Positions 34,501 to 45,495 of a stretch of 64,000 nucleotides of DNA are shown piece by piece; the first letter of the stretch is position 1, and the number at the start of each line of letters is the position of its first letter. Under the pieces are notes generated by a model that was not told the origin of the DNA, did not search any database, and saw only the letters and a list, made by a program, of their open reading frames with translations. This DNA is from Panagrolaimus kolymaensis. Lineage: Eukaryota > Nematoda > Chromadorea > Rhabditida > Panagrolaimidae. Where the stretch lies: assembly GCA_028622995.1 (NCBI GenBank), contig JAJQJQ010000076.1, forward strand, positions 372,001 through 436,000. Reading direction: 5' to 3'. Position numbers and translations under genes: made by a program.

Positions 34501-34989
34501 ACACTTGCTTGCTGTCGTCGGACAATTCCCGATGGCGGCAAATCAGTCAAACTCAGGAGTGAGAGAGGATGCTTGCATTCCACGCATACCAACCAAAAAG
34601 AAGTTGTATATGCCCGCCTTTGTTCCAAAAGCAAAAAAAAAAAACAGAAGGAAAAAATACTTTTTCCAAGGCATTCAAAAACGGCTCATTTTTTTGTTCG
34701 ATTTTTCAGATCAACAACAAATGAGCAAAATAAAGATCGGTCGTTTGTAAAAAAAGGGAGAAAAGAATCTGAATGAGTTCTAATTAAATTTTAAAAGCTT
34801 GTAAGAAATGAGAAAATTAAAGTGAGAGGCGATAGTTTATTGTCGGAAGAAACTAATAAAAATTAAGCTGTATTTTTTTACTTTTTTTTATTTGAAATCC
34901 TTGGTTCCGGGTTTTTGTTAAAAATCTAATTTAACGTGATTTCAGAAACTTTTTTGTTGAATACAAATTTTAAAAGTTTTTTAGTCACC
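31595..34989. other. Gene-poor region between Rap1 and NDNF-like gene
   Basis: About 3.4 kb, same homopolymer-rich texture as other long spacers. Open frames such as 32774-33061 and 34457-34750 are short, Lys/Phe-rich and not spliced to anything recognisable. No RNA gene was seen. Confidence 0.45.
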
Positions 34990-37246
34990 ATGAAAACATT
35001 ATGGCTGGTCACCAATATTCTTTTTTTATTATTTATTTCACAAATTTGGGCTGCCACTATGATACACATTGAACGGGTTCCACATTTAAATCTTGATGAT
35101 GGAGTTGAACATGCAATTAGATTAACAAAAGATCGACATTCAGTGTAAGACACCCACCAAAATCCTATTACGACTAAAAATGCTTCTTTTATTTTAGTTA
35201 TTATTTTCATTTACCAACAAGAAAAATGCCTTTGTTTATGACAATTACCCCATGTTCTTCTCAAGTTTATTGGAGATTATCTGCTCCTTCACAAGGTTTG
35301 CCTTTTTAAAATATTTCTCGAATTCCAATTAGTTTGACCTTTGATATTTTACAGTATACAATCCACCAAACGTTCATCCAAATTCAGCACATTTTAATAA
35401 TTTATTACATGTTCGTTTGCCACCTTTAATCGAAGTTGCACCCGAAATTGTTAGCAGTCAAATGACACTTTTGGGTGGACAAGCAGATGAAAAGCGAATG
35501 AATTTTTTTAATAATGCCATCGATGCAGGTTTGTTTATTTTTTTCTTTTTATAAATCCTTTAAAACAAAAAATGCTATAATATGTATGTACAAATAATTG
35601 TTGAATGTTTATTTTTGTTTTTTTTTTGTTTTGCTTTTTTTTGAAAAATAGCCCTAAAAAAGCAACTATGACTCTATATAATTTTGACACAAGAGAACAA
35701 CAAAACATAGTAGCATATTAATTCCCTTGAGACTTGTAAACTAACTTTCTTCCATTCTCTTGCATTTTTTATAGGCATTGTTTTTCAAATACATACATTT
35801 TTTTGAAAAATGATAACAGATGACTTTAAGTGATAAAAAAAAGCAAAAGACTAAAAACATATTGGAACACTCTCAACTCTATTTTAAGGTTTTTTAACCA
35901 TTTTTTCTTATTTTAGATTATGTCATGTTAAATCTCACAGCACCTGAAGATACTACAGTCCGAGTATTTATTACTACCATTCAATCGCGTTTCCAAAATC
36001 AATATCCTCCATTGCCTAGAGATGGATTATTGCATCATGATATTTATAATGATCATGATCGATTTTCACTTTATAATATTCGTTTTCGATGGGAAATGCC
36101 TACCCTTATTGCAAACTTGAACACCATTAATCACGATTCAAATCGATATAAATTTTGTGTTATGCTTACTCGAAAACCTTTATACACACTTTGTCCTGGA
36201 AAAAATGTTATTAATGAAGCTGAACACTGCGTAAATCAAAGCACAACAGAATTGGTTATTCAGAAACTTAAATCTCGAGGAGCTCTTTATGCAACATTAT
36301 TCGTTCGAGATGGATTAAGCCAAAAAACATCCTCATTACATCCAATCGAAGTTAAATTGCCAATAGATCCAGTGGAAGAAGAAATAGATGTTCGACGAAG
36401 ATTTATTCGAGCTCATGATGAAACAACGGTTTTTCAATTACATGATGGAGTTGTGGATGAATGGGTTATGCCTCCAATAAGACATGATGTAAGAAATTAT
36501 GATTTTATTGTACCTAAATCTGATAAACCCGTCCATGTTCAAGTGGTTGTGAGAGTTTGTGCAGGAAGTGTAGAAATTAGAATTGATAAAGCTGGAAAAA
36601 GGATTAAAACTTATAGTCATGTTTCTGGCTCAACCAGAAGGTGAGATATTTGACTTATTTTTGAGCGAAATAAAATAATTGGTTTTTTAGATTTATCATT
36701 TTTAATAACAATGGTGAAACTATTCGCATCCAAATTGTGAACCATCGAAATAAAGAAAGTGGATTTGATATTTGGGCCAGCACTCGACCTGAAATGAATC
36801 CATTCCCTCAATTACCTGATGATGCAAAGTAAGTCTTTACTGTATTCGAAAAAATAATCCATTGAAAAAAATTTTATAGTTTGCATGCCCAAAGTGAAAA
36901 ATGCAATTCAGCTGATTTACAATTTTATCGAGTTCCTGATAATCATGTAGCTTATTGCCTTTATGCGGAAAAAATAAACGATCAAAACACTTTCAATAAA
37001 TTAGTTACAAATGCCACGGAACAATGTTGGCCTTCCCATCCTCCAGGAGAATTAATAACTTGTTTTGAAGAAAATCGAGCTGCAGATTCTGAGCGAGCCA
37101 AGGAAGAATTAATTCATATGACCGTTCCTAATTTACAACCCGATACTTCTTATAAACGTGTTCTTACTGTAGTATCGATGGGAAAAGCTTATCCACGGGA
37201 ACTTAAATACAAGTCTCAAATTGTTAAAACTTCATTAATTTGTTAG
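34990..37246 (+). CDS. NDNF: Secreted NDNF-like protein (neuron-derived neurotrophic factor family)
   Basis: Exons 34990-35144, 35198-35295, 35355-35528, 35917-36640, 36691-36828 and 36880-37246 encode 551 residues. A signal peptide (MKTLWLVTNILFLLFISQIW) is followed by the N-terminal NDNF pattern: YYFHLPTRKMPLFMTITPC, then VYWRLSAP, and later two fibronectin-type-III-like parts (YNIRFRWEMPT, DLQFYRVPDNHVAYCLYAE, LQPDTSYKRVLTVV). NDNF is a secreted glycoprotein of neurons and endothelium in vertebrates; nematode function is unknown. The third intron is 388 nt, far longer than the other introns of this gene (all about 50 nt). AATAAA at 37464-37469 probably ends the transcript. Ten or so cysteines are spread over the C-terminal half. 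It is convergent with glutaminase. Confidence 0.8.
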
Positions 37247-37962
37247 AAGAAGAAAAATATTCAAAGTTTTATGATATCATTTTTATTTTATCTTTATCTT
37301 TTTTCTTAGTGTCTATATATTTTTAGTTAAGTATTACATTATATTTTTTTGATCTCAAATCTTTTTGTGACTCAGTGACTTTATTTTCTCCTTTTTTATG
37401 TTTTTATATTTAATTTTAATTTGGTTAGTAACTAACTTAAACTTTTACACAGATATATGTAGTAATAAAGTGGTTTGAAATTAAAAATTTTGGTCAGGAA
37501 ACAAAAAGTATAGTTAAAAATGAAGCTAAAAGTTTTATATACTCAAATTTAAAATGCCACAAAAAAACTAATATTTATTAGTTTCTAAATCTCAAAAAGC
37601 GAAAAAAAACTATGAATTTTCTGCGTAATGTCAATCAAATATTATTATTAATAGCTTTTAATTAAAAGAGAAAATCATTTTCCATCTCCAAAAAAACCAC
37701 GTGAAATTTGTCTTCTTCATTTTCATTTCCTGTGATGGTAATGACGACGATGATAAAGGGCCAACTCTATTCATTTAACCAAAAAATTATTTATTGCTTA
37801 TAATAAAGTTGAAAAGTTAAAAGAGAGAGAACTCTGAGCTATTGTACCCAAGAAAAATCAAAAAACGCATGTCTTCAATCAAAAAAATTAATTTATCCTT
37901 GAACTTTCAAGAAAAAATATAAAACAAAAAATATTAACAAAAATTATATAAAGTGCAAAAAG
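37247..37962. other. Convergent 3' spacer between NDNF-like gene and glutaminase
   Basis: 716 nt, AT-rich, with a likely poly(A) signal AATAAA at 37464-37469 for the plus-strand gene; nothing else was recognised. Confidence 0.5.
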
Positions 37963-40560
37963 TCAAGGAGCTGGATTTCCTGGAATACCATCTGAAAATA
38001 CTCCCGAATAGTTTCGACAATTCCCATATGCTTTAAGTTCTTTTTGTTTTTGTTCAAGACGGATCCGAAAATCCTCCTCTTCTTCATCTTCATCACTGCT
38101 GGATTCGGTGGAAGCATGAATGGATGCTGCCACAGAAGTTTGCCGGGTTGTGCCTAATTGCAAATGAAGGGGCAAAGTTTTAGATTTTCCATTTGATTCT
38201 ATTATTCTTTCTGGTTTTGGAGTGAGTGGTGGTGAATCAAGTTCAAGAGCTTCATCTTCTTGACTTTCAGAAAGTAGCATACTTTTTTCGAGTAAATGCA
38301 TGCAAGCTGTATGACTTTCAGCTTTAGCATCTTGAAGAGGGGTTCTATTCCATCTAAAAAATTAAAATATTATTAATTTGTTTTAAAATAAAAATTAATT
38401 TTTTACCTGTCTTTAGGATCTGCACGAACTTTAGCAGTATGAAGTAAAAATCTTACAACTTCTGCATGACCTTCTGCAGCAGCCAAATGAAGGGCAGTTC
38501 TTTTATCATAATCTGCGCATTGTAAATCATTACCTTGCATGTACATTCTAAAAAATTAAACAAATAAATGAATGTATTTCCAAAAATATGAAAATTATAC
38601 AAACCTTCGAACAGTATTTAAATCTCCAGCTTTAGCTGCAAAAAGAAGTGACACAACAACATCCTTTTCTCGATCACCCATCCGTTTTCTTGGATCGAAT
38701 TTTTCTGATTCATTATGGGAAAAGCTATCATAGGTATGGAAATTAAAACGATTGATTAATTCTTTACAAAAAGCGACACCGCGGCAACTATTTCCCAATC
38801 GATCAAGGTTTGGAGACCATAAAGCAATACCAACAAGATTGGGAATAACAACAATGAGCAAACCCGAAACTCCAGATTTTGCTAAAAATAAAAACTATTA
38901 TTTTTCTTATTTCTGAAAAATTTTATTGAATTTACCTGGCAATCCAACATGAAAAGCAAATTGTCCGCTATAATCATACATTCCGCAAGAATTCATTAAA
39001 CTTAATACATCTCTGCATGGCCGACTACCAATACATCGTTCTTCAGTGATGGGACAAACTCCGCCATTAGCTAATGTAGCAGCCATAACAGATGCAGTTT
39101 CACACGTGACTTCCATACTGCAAAGTTGGAAATAAAAATCCAAAGCTTCGCTGAGATTTTTTGTGGCTTCAGGGAAGCATTTATTTTCTTTCATATAATA
39201 TGACAAAGCATAATTTCGATCAGCTGTGGCTCGTTCGGATAAAAAGACGGCATTGTTAAATCCTACATATTCGCCTCCAGCAATTTTGCGGTATTGTGTA
39301 AGCATCTAAAAAAATTGATTGTTAAAATATGGACTCGATAAAAGTTTAGCAGCCTTACATGATCGAAGCGATCTGCCATATTCCAAGTATTTTTAATTAA
39401 AGATGAAACAATGATAGCTCCAGAATTAACCATGGGATTATGGGGTTTATCTTAAAATATTAATTTTTATTAATATAAAATTAAGAGTAAAACTAACTGT
39501 TAGAATCCAAGCAAATTTCGTTAAAGAACCTTCCAGAAGGTTCTTGTCCAACATATTGATGAACAATATCCGCACCCAAATCTGATGCAGCAATGGAATA
39601 ATTAAAAGCCTTTGAAACACTTTGAACGCAAAATGGAATTTTGGCATCACCCCATGAAGCTCGTTGCCCATCCACAGTGCAAATGGAAACACCCCAATAA
39701 TTTGGATCAACTCGAGATAATTGTGGGATATAATCAGCGACCTTCCCTTCCGTGACAGTTTTACACTAAAATTAGTTAAAAGTTTTGATAAGAAATGATT
39801 TATAACATCAAAAAATGACGATACCTTTTCATATATTTCTTTCATTCGTCCACAAAACTGGTTCCATGAAGGAACGACTAAATCATTTTGAAGGGTTCGA
39901 GCAATTAATGATAGACTTTCTGCAATGCATCTGAAAATCGTTAAGAAAGATTAAAGGTCGGTTTTTAAAAATGCAAAAAAAAATAAATATTTACTTTTTA
40001 AAATCTTCTTTCTTTAGTTTCCAATGTTTGGGATCTCGTGCTTCATTGAGTTGTTCTTCCTTCATTTGTTCAATTTCACGAATTTTTTCCATCATGGGTT
40101 TAAGGCGGGGATCATTTTCTTGGAGGCCAAAATTTTTGAGGAGCTATAAAAAGCAATTAATAAATTTGAGTTTCTTGTAAAAGGTTTTTTTGGGTGTCAA
40201 CACTAACTTTAAAAAAAGAAAGTTACTTACACTAAGAAGTTTTCCAATGGATGCTTCTTCTTTGTTGGGTAATTTGAATAAATTATAAATCAAATCTTCA
40301 GGTTGTTGATCGATGGCAAAAGAATTGGATAAATTCGCAGCGGTTTCGTGTATAGTTTGAACAATGGATTCCTTGGAACGAATTTCCCCTAATGGGCTCC
40401 ATTGTTGAACTAAAAAAAAATAGACAAAAAGTAATAAAAACTTTACATATAAAAAGTTTAACAAAAAAAACTTACGAGTAGCATTAGAAATTTTTTTGTT
40501 GTTCATTGAAGAATACATTTTATTACTTCCCGTCTTTTTTGACGATTTTTCTGAACCCAT
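37963..40560 (-). CDS. GLS: Glutaminase (kidney/liver type, with ankyrin repeats)
   Basis: Minus-strand exons are 40476-40560, 40231-40409, 39995-40143, 39825-39930, 39498-39765, 39359-39450, 38936-39305, 38605-38881, 38407-38547 and 37963-38353, giving 685 residues. The beta-lactamase-like glutaminase domain spans about 180-480: [19 protein letters not shown], the S-x-x-K pair at Ser222/Lys225, [55 protein letters not shown] and [11 protein letters not shown]. Ankyrin repeats follow ([33 protein letters not shown]), then an acidic tail with [11 protein letters not shown]. It hydrolyses glutamine to glutamate and ammonia. The N-terminus begins MGSEKSSKK and has no visible mitochondrial presequence; an in-frame TGA lies three codons before the ATG, so the start is probably right unless another 5' exon exists. 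Confidence 0.95.
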
Positions 40561-41758
40561 TTGAATTCAATTTTGTCTCTTTTTTTCTTCTGAGTATTTA
40601 TACGGGGAAGACAATAATAAAAAACCGTAAAAAGAAAAATGTTATACACACGCCCTGGAAAGTTTAGACAATCACTTACTTACCTGCGCACAACTTTCTT
40701 TTTGTCAAGGCGGGGTTTTCTTCTCGCGATACCGCCGCCGCATGTCCAAGAAGGAAGTCCTTTTTTAAATTGATAATAAGAAAACGTGATAGCTTCACGG
40801 CACTCTTTCTTTTTTTTACAGCTGATGACACTGTAGAATTGCACTTTAGTGAGAAATTTTTATTATAGCCAAAAAAATAAATATTTCAACAATTTGTCTC
40901 ACATTTTTATAGAAACAATAATATTTTTTTCATCTTTCAAAGTTACAGTAGTAACTAAATCTTGAAATAAAATGAACCATTAACTTGTTATTGTTGATAT
41001 TTCATTTATCTTTTAAAGCTAGTAATCATCATCTACTAACTAGTTGCTTCCTTTGTAACGCAATCAAAAATTCAAACTGTGTGCAATACTTTCCCCATGC
41101 TTCAGGTATTTCGATTGATAGTATCTGATAGTATCTTGGATTTGGTTTCCACCGGTGAGAACGATGATTGATATATATTAATTCATTGATATTAATTTAA
41201 CCTTTATATTTCGGCTTCTAGACCGCTTTGATTTTACTTTTATTCATAAGCATATAGCTTGGATAATAATAAAATATTTCAAATAAAATTGTTTGATCTT
41301 ATAGAAACATGTAATTTAAGCAATAAAAATTTACTCTGCTAAATCATTTATTTGTGTATTCGTCATCTAACTAGCTTCAATCAACGAATTCATACATCAG
41401 CTTAAAAAATACTTTCGAACTATAAATTTTTTAAGCATCGTAGTCAATTTAATACCATTAATCATCAAAGTTGGATTTATTTAATTTAAATTTTCTTATT
41501 TTTTTGATGAGTAATATTAATTTTCATTTTTATAATTACAGTAGTAAACATTTTAAAGCAAACAAACAAAACAAATATTTGAATGACATTTGCCTAATTA
41601 TTTTTTATTACCTTCTTACCAAATAATGAAAAACACCTTGATAATTAAAAAAATCATCCGATGTGAAAAAAAATACTTCGAAAAACCCCTTATTTGTTGG
41701 AGTGTTTTGATGATTCGATTCTGCTCTGGACATTCCTTTTCCATTTTTTATCGACGAT
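40561..41758. other. Upstream region of glutaminase
   Basis: About 1.2 kb. The first 250 nt are less AT-rich than the surroundings (CGGGGTTTTC, CCGCCGCCGC near 40710-40742) and may be the glutaminase promoter. No exon was recognised. Confidence 0.45.
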
Positions 41759-42132
41759 TTAAAGGAACAGTCTCACTTTGGCTTTTTGAAATTTGAAATG
41801 CCGGCTTTTGTCCAATTCAGATGCGAGCAGAATGCAAAAGCCTTTGTTTCAATACTTAGAAAATTTTTTCGATTTTTTTGTTTTTTCTGATGATGAGCAT
41901 ATGTAGTTACTCTTATAAATAGCTTACAACCACTCAGCATATTAAAATAAATTAATATTGTTAGTATTAATGCTACTAGCCTTCATCATGTACCCGAAAT
42001 CCTCGAAAAACAAAAAAATCGAAAAAATTTTCTAAGTATTGAAACAAAGGCTTTTGCATTCTGCTCGCATCTGAATTGGACAAAAGCCGGCATTTCAAAT
42101 TTCAAAAAGCCAAAGTGAGACTGTTCCTTTAA
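41759..42132. mobile_element. Inverted-repeat MITE flanked by TTAA
   Basis: Two arms of about 126 nt (41763-41888 and 42003-42128) are near-perfect reverse complements, starting AGGAACAGTCTCACTTTGGC. A spacer of about 115 nt separates them. The element is flanked on both sides by TTAA (41759-41762 and 42129-42132), which fits a piggyBac-type target; a TA duplication of a Tc1/mariner type cannot be excluded since TA-containing flanks overlap. No coding capacity. Reading frames on both strands in the arms are mirror copies. Confidence 0.85.
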
Positions 42133-42686
42133 GTATGAAAAAGCAATAAAATTTACTTTCAACTTGTTTTCATTTATCATTTTTTTTCTTTCAAAAATGA
42201 AATCATAAGGGTCGGGAAACCCGCAACAAAAAAAGAAGAAATTTTTTTATCTTCCTTGTTTGGGGTTTTTCGATTTATATTTATTTTTCGATGAAACCAT
42301 TATAAAAGCGGGTTTTCCCTTTTTTATGCTATAAATGGCAAAAAAATGTATGGTAGGCGGCGAGGAGACGAGAGGAAGTTAAAATCAAAACATAGATCTT
42401 TCATCACAGTATTCCCCATTTATTACCATCAGTGGAACAACAACCCTTGGCATGTGTTTTATGCTTTGATCGGGGAATCACTTTAAAGAAAAACCAATAA
42501 AAAAAGTAACCGCTTTGGACTCTTTCGATTATCATTTCTGACTGCGTTTCTTGATTAATGGCATTAATAAAAAACAAAAAAAGGTAATAAAAAAGGCGGA
42601 AGAAAAGTTAAAAGTAAATTTATTTATTATTTTCAGAAAATTAATAAGGGTTATAAAAATTGTTTCAAACTCCACTTTCGATTTAA
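42133..42686. other. Spacer without recognised gene
   Basis: 554 nt between the MITE and the stop codon of the first secreted orphan gene; AT-rich, no splice-consistent frame was seen. Confidence 0.45.
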
Positions 42687-43359
42687 TCAGGCGCTGCAAT
42701 TAGTGGCATTGATTTTATGGATTTTAAATGGAATAAATGGAGTTAAAATAGGGATTAGCTTATTGCAAATGTCAGGACTTTTGAGAGAGTGTAAAGCGCT
42801 TAAAATGCTTGTTTTTGCTGCAGTTTGATTCAAGGAAGCATCCATTTTATTAATCACATTAGTTTTGCATATTTTTGGTTTCTTTTTATTTTTTTCGGCG
42901 ATTGGAATGAGCTAAAAGAATCTTTGAAAAAAGCTTTGTTTTGAAAAAATATTATTTACGTCAGTTATAAATGGCTCCATCATTGCATTAAAAAATATTC
43001 CAATATCTGCTTGATAAGCATCTTGTCCCATAATTTGAACTGTATCAAGCAAAGCTTTCGTAATTTTTTGTAATTGCGGTTGAGTTCCATCTGTAATGGC
43101 TTGAGTTGCCAAATCTCGTTCAATATCAGTGACACTCATTCCATCACATACTTGAGTTGAAACTCTATTAATCAACTAAAAGAATTTTGGGGAATAAAGA
43201 GTTGGCTAAAAAAATTATGAAACTTACAGTTTTTACTTGCTTTTTAGGAAAAACGGAAAAAAGCCAATTTATAACATTTGCGGTAACAGTGTCAATCGTC
43301 GCACTTTGAGTTAAACCTGATAAAATTAAAATAAATAGAGTTAAATATAACAACCTCAT
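42687..43359 (-). CDS. Secreted helical orphan protein A (related to the gene at 44674-45495)
   Basis: Minus-strand exons 43228-43359, 42960-43175 and 42687-42911 encode 190 residues. Residues 1-19 are a signal peptide ending QSA. The remainder is predicted by eye to be mostly helical, with four cysteines (VCDGM, KICKT, DICNK, TNCSA). It aligns with the neighbouring protein in the first two exons: both begin AT-xx-T after the signal, both have the first intron in phase 0 before (V/L)IN(Q/R)V, and both share SV-(T/E)-(D/E)-I-(E/Q). Its function is unknown. Secreted helical proteins of this kind are common in nematodes (for example SXP/RAL-2), but no such motif was confirmed. Confidence 0.75.
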
Positions 43360-43591
43360 ATTTGTATGGAATATGTTTTAGAATAAATGAAAATTGAATG
43401 TATAAATGATTAATCTCCAATTTTCCGCACTAACTATTTTCCAATCAATTTAGAGAAATCGGATTACCCCTTTTCAGCAAATAAACAGTGGAAAACGCGA
43501 TTATTAATATACACTTTTGTCAATTTTTTAATCCCTCAACTAATGGTGAAAATGTTTATATCTACTTTTATTTGTAAAAGAATATCTCTTC

Positions 43592-44019
43592 TCAATCCGA
43601 TGCCATAAATTTGGATCTTTTTTGATAAAAATTTAGCATGTGTTGAAGATAATTTTTGATGTTTCTTATTTGAAAATTAGGATTTTTAAATTCTTCCATT
43701 TCAATATCTTTTGCGATACAATAACAAACATACGAAATTAAACAACGAACGGCATTTGTAATCTAAAACTTTTCATTATTTAAATTTTTGTTATGTATTC
43801 TTTTTGTACTTACACTAGTTGATCTGGGTACTAATGGCCAAGGATCCAATTCAATAAAACCATTTTTACCGATAAGTTGAATGATAAGTTCAGAAAGAAA
43901 TTGAGATACAAGTTGTTCGTTATCCTCGAGTTTAAACAAATGAGTCAAGAACATTCGCATAATTTTACATGTCATTTCATGTCTATTACCCTTACCAGAA
44001 ACATAACTTGATTCCACAA
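43592..44019 (-). CDS. Orphan gene, 5' end unresolved
   Basis: Two minus-strand exons, 43814-44019 and 43592-43762, share a clean 51 nt intron and end in TGA. They encode MTCKIMRMFLTHLFKLEDNE (the first ATG is at 43973-43975), ELDPWPLVPRSTSITNAVRC and a C-terminus ending RSKFMASD. The exon also has an acceptor (CTATAG) at its 5' side, so a further exon is expected; a candidate donor GTAAGC lies at about 44060-44065 but the exon before it could not be traced to an ATG. Protein content is alpha-helical with several cysteines. No family was recognised. It may be the tail of a larger protein or a decaying copy. Confidence 0.5.
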
Positions 44020-44673
44020 CTATAGAATTATGTGAAATAATTATATTTTTGTTTACAGAGCTTACATTTTTCTGCTCTTAAAAAATTTACTTTGTTGTTA
44101 GATGATGCTCTTTCGGTAACTTATTGTAACAAAAAAGAAAAGAAAAGCCTTTACAAAGATTCAAATATTCAAAAAATGAAGGCGATATAATTATGGCATC
44201 AGTTAAAAAAATAGCTAGATATTTTAGCTGGTGAAAAAAAATTCGCGTTAAAAAAAGGTTTTTAGCGTTTTCAAACACTTCCCAATCGATCGAATAGCAA
44301 ATTGGTAGAGAAAGGGATGATTAACCATTTTTTTGATGTTAAAAGCCAAAATAAAAATGTGCTCGTTGAGCCCAAATTTTTTTGGAGAAAAAAAATTTCC
44401 TTGCTCAAAGTCATTTATTTTGCACGCAACGAGTTGTTTCATAAATCAAAGTGACTCATATTATCCACTGATTAGAATGTTTATCAATAAAGCAAATAAA
44501 GAAGTATTTATAATTCAAAAGGTTTTTGCTAGGCCATTTTAACATGTATTTTTTAAGTTTACGAAATATCGGAAAACTATTATTGCAAACTTTTTATTAA
44601 AAAAAATTAAACAATTTTGTTTTCAGTTTATAAAAAGGCATATTAAAACTTTATTTCTGTTAATATTAGAATT
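44020..44673. other. Spacer between orphan genes
   Basis: 654 nt. Open frames on the minus strand (44087-44278, 44248-44442) could hold missing 5' exons of the orphan gene, but no joined reading was found. Confidence 0.4.
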
Positions 44674-45495
44674 TTATACTCCTTTTCCTTTACAAGGTGT
44701 AGCTTTGAAGTTATATTGGCCTAATTTGAGATATGTGCCAGCAAGATATTTAAATGCCACATCACATTGTTTTTGATTGAAAGCGGCTTTAACTTGAATA
44801 ACGGCCTTTTGAATATTTTGTTTTGTAATCATTTTGTTTGATTTTGTTAATGTTTGTTTTTTGGCCGCAGCTTTACCTAAAAAAACAGTGAAATCAGTAA
44901 TTTTTGAAAAAAACGCAAATGAAGAGATAAACAGATTGTGGACGTGAAAAAGGCAAATTTAAGCGACGTCATTTAATTTTTTTATTTATATTTAAAATAT
45001 TTTATTTATAAACAAAAAGTTTTTACCATTTTTACGTTGGTTTTTGATAACCGTTTGTAATTGGATAATATATGGATTTAAAACACCTGTTAATTTGCTA
45101 ATCAAAACATTTAATAATGCTTCAGCTTTTTGACTTCCTCCAAGTTCATTCGCCATTTTTGTGTATGTGCTCATGGCTTGAGTTTTTTGTTTATTATTCA
45201 CAAGCTTTAATGCAATTGGCATAATTTCTTTTTGAATTTCTTCCACTGATTTTTGATTCCATGCCATCTCAAAAACTTGATTAATCACCTGGAAATTAAA
45301 AATCACAGACATTTAAAAAAAATTGGGAAGTAAAAAATATAAATTAACCTGAGTAAGTTGAGCATTAGTTAGAAAAGGGGTTAATAAATTTTTAACTTTA
45401 TTTATTATTGTTTGAATTGGTGTTGCTGCTTCTCCAATATCAATGGATGCAATGAAAAGAAGAAGAATAGCAAAAATTGTCAATGAAGAACGCAT
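44674..45495 (-). CDS. Secreted helical orphan protein B
   Basis: Minus-strand exons 45349-45495, 45027-45288 and 44674-44876 encode 203 residues. A signal peptide (MRSSLTIFAILLLFIASIDI, cleavage near GEA-AT) is followed by a Lys- and Gln-rich helical chain: TIINKVKNLLTPFL, VINQVFEMAWNQKSVEEI, MANELGGSQKAEALLNVLI. Only two cysteines are present, both in the last exon (KQCDVA, TPCKGKG), compared with four in protein A. The C-terminus KGKGV is basic. Shared exon layout and scattered identity with protein A suggest an old duplication followed by fast divergence. No known family could be named; a role in secretions or host/environment interaction would be speculation. Confidence 0.78.

Noticed and set aside
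34457..34776. Two overlapping Lys-rich frames before the NDNF-like gene
   Set aside because: Poly-A encoded lysine runs, no conserved content; likely upstream non-coding DNA.
41600..42180. Plus- and minus-strand frames with an identical peptide (EQSHFGFLKFEMPAF type)
   Set aside because: Product of the inverted arms of the TTAA element, not genes.
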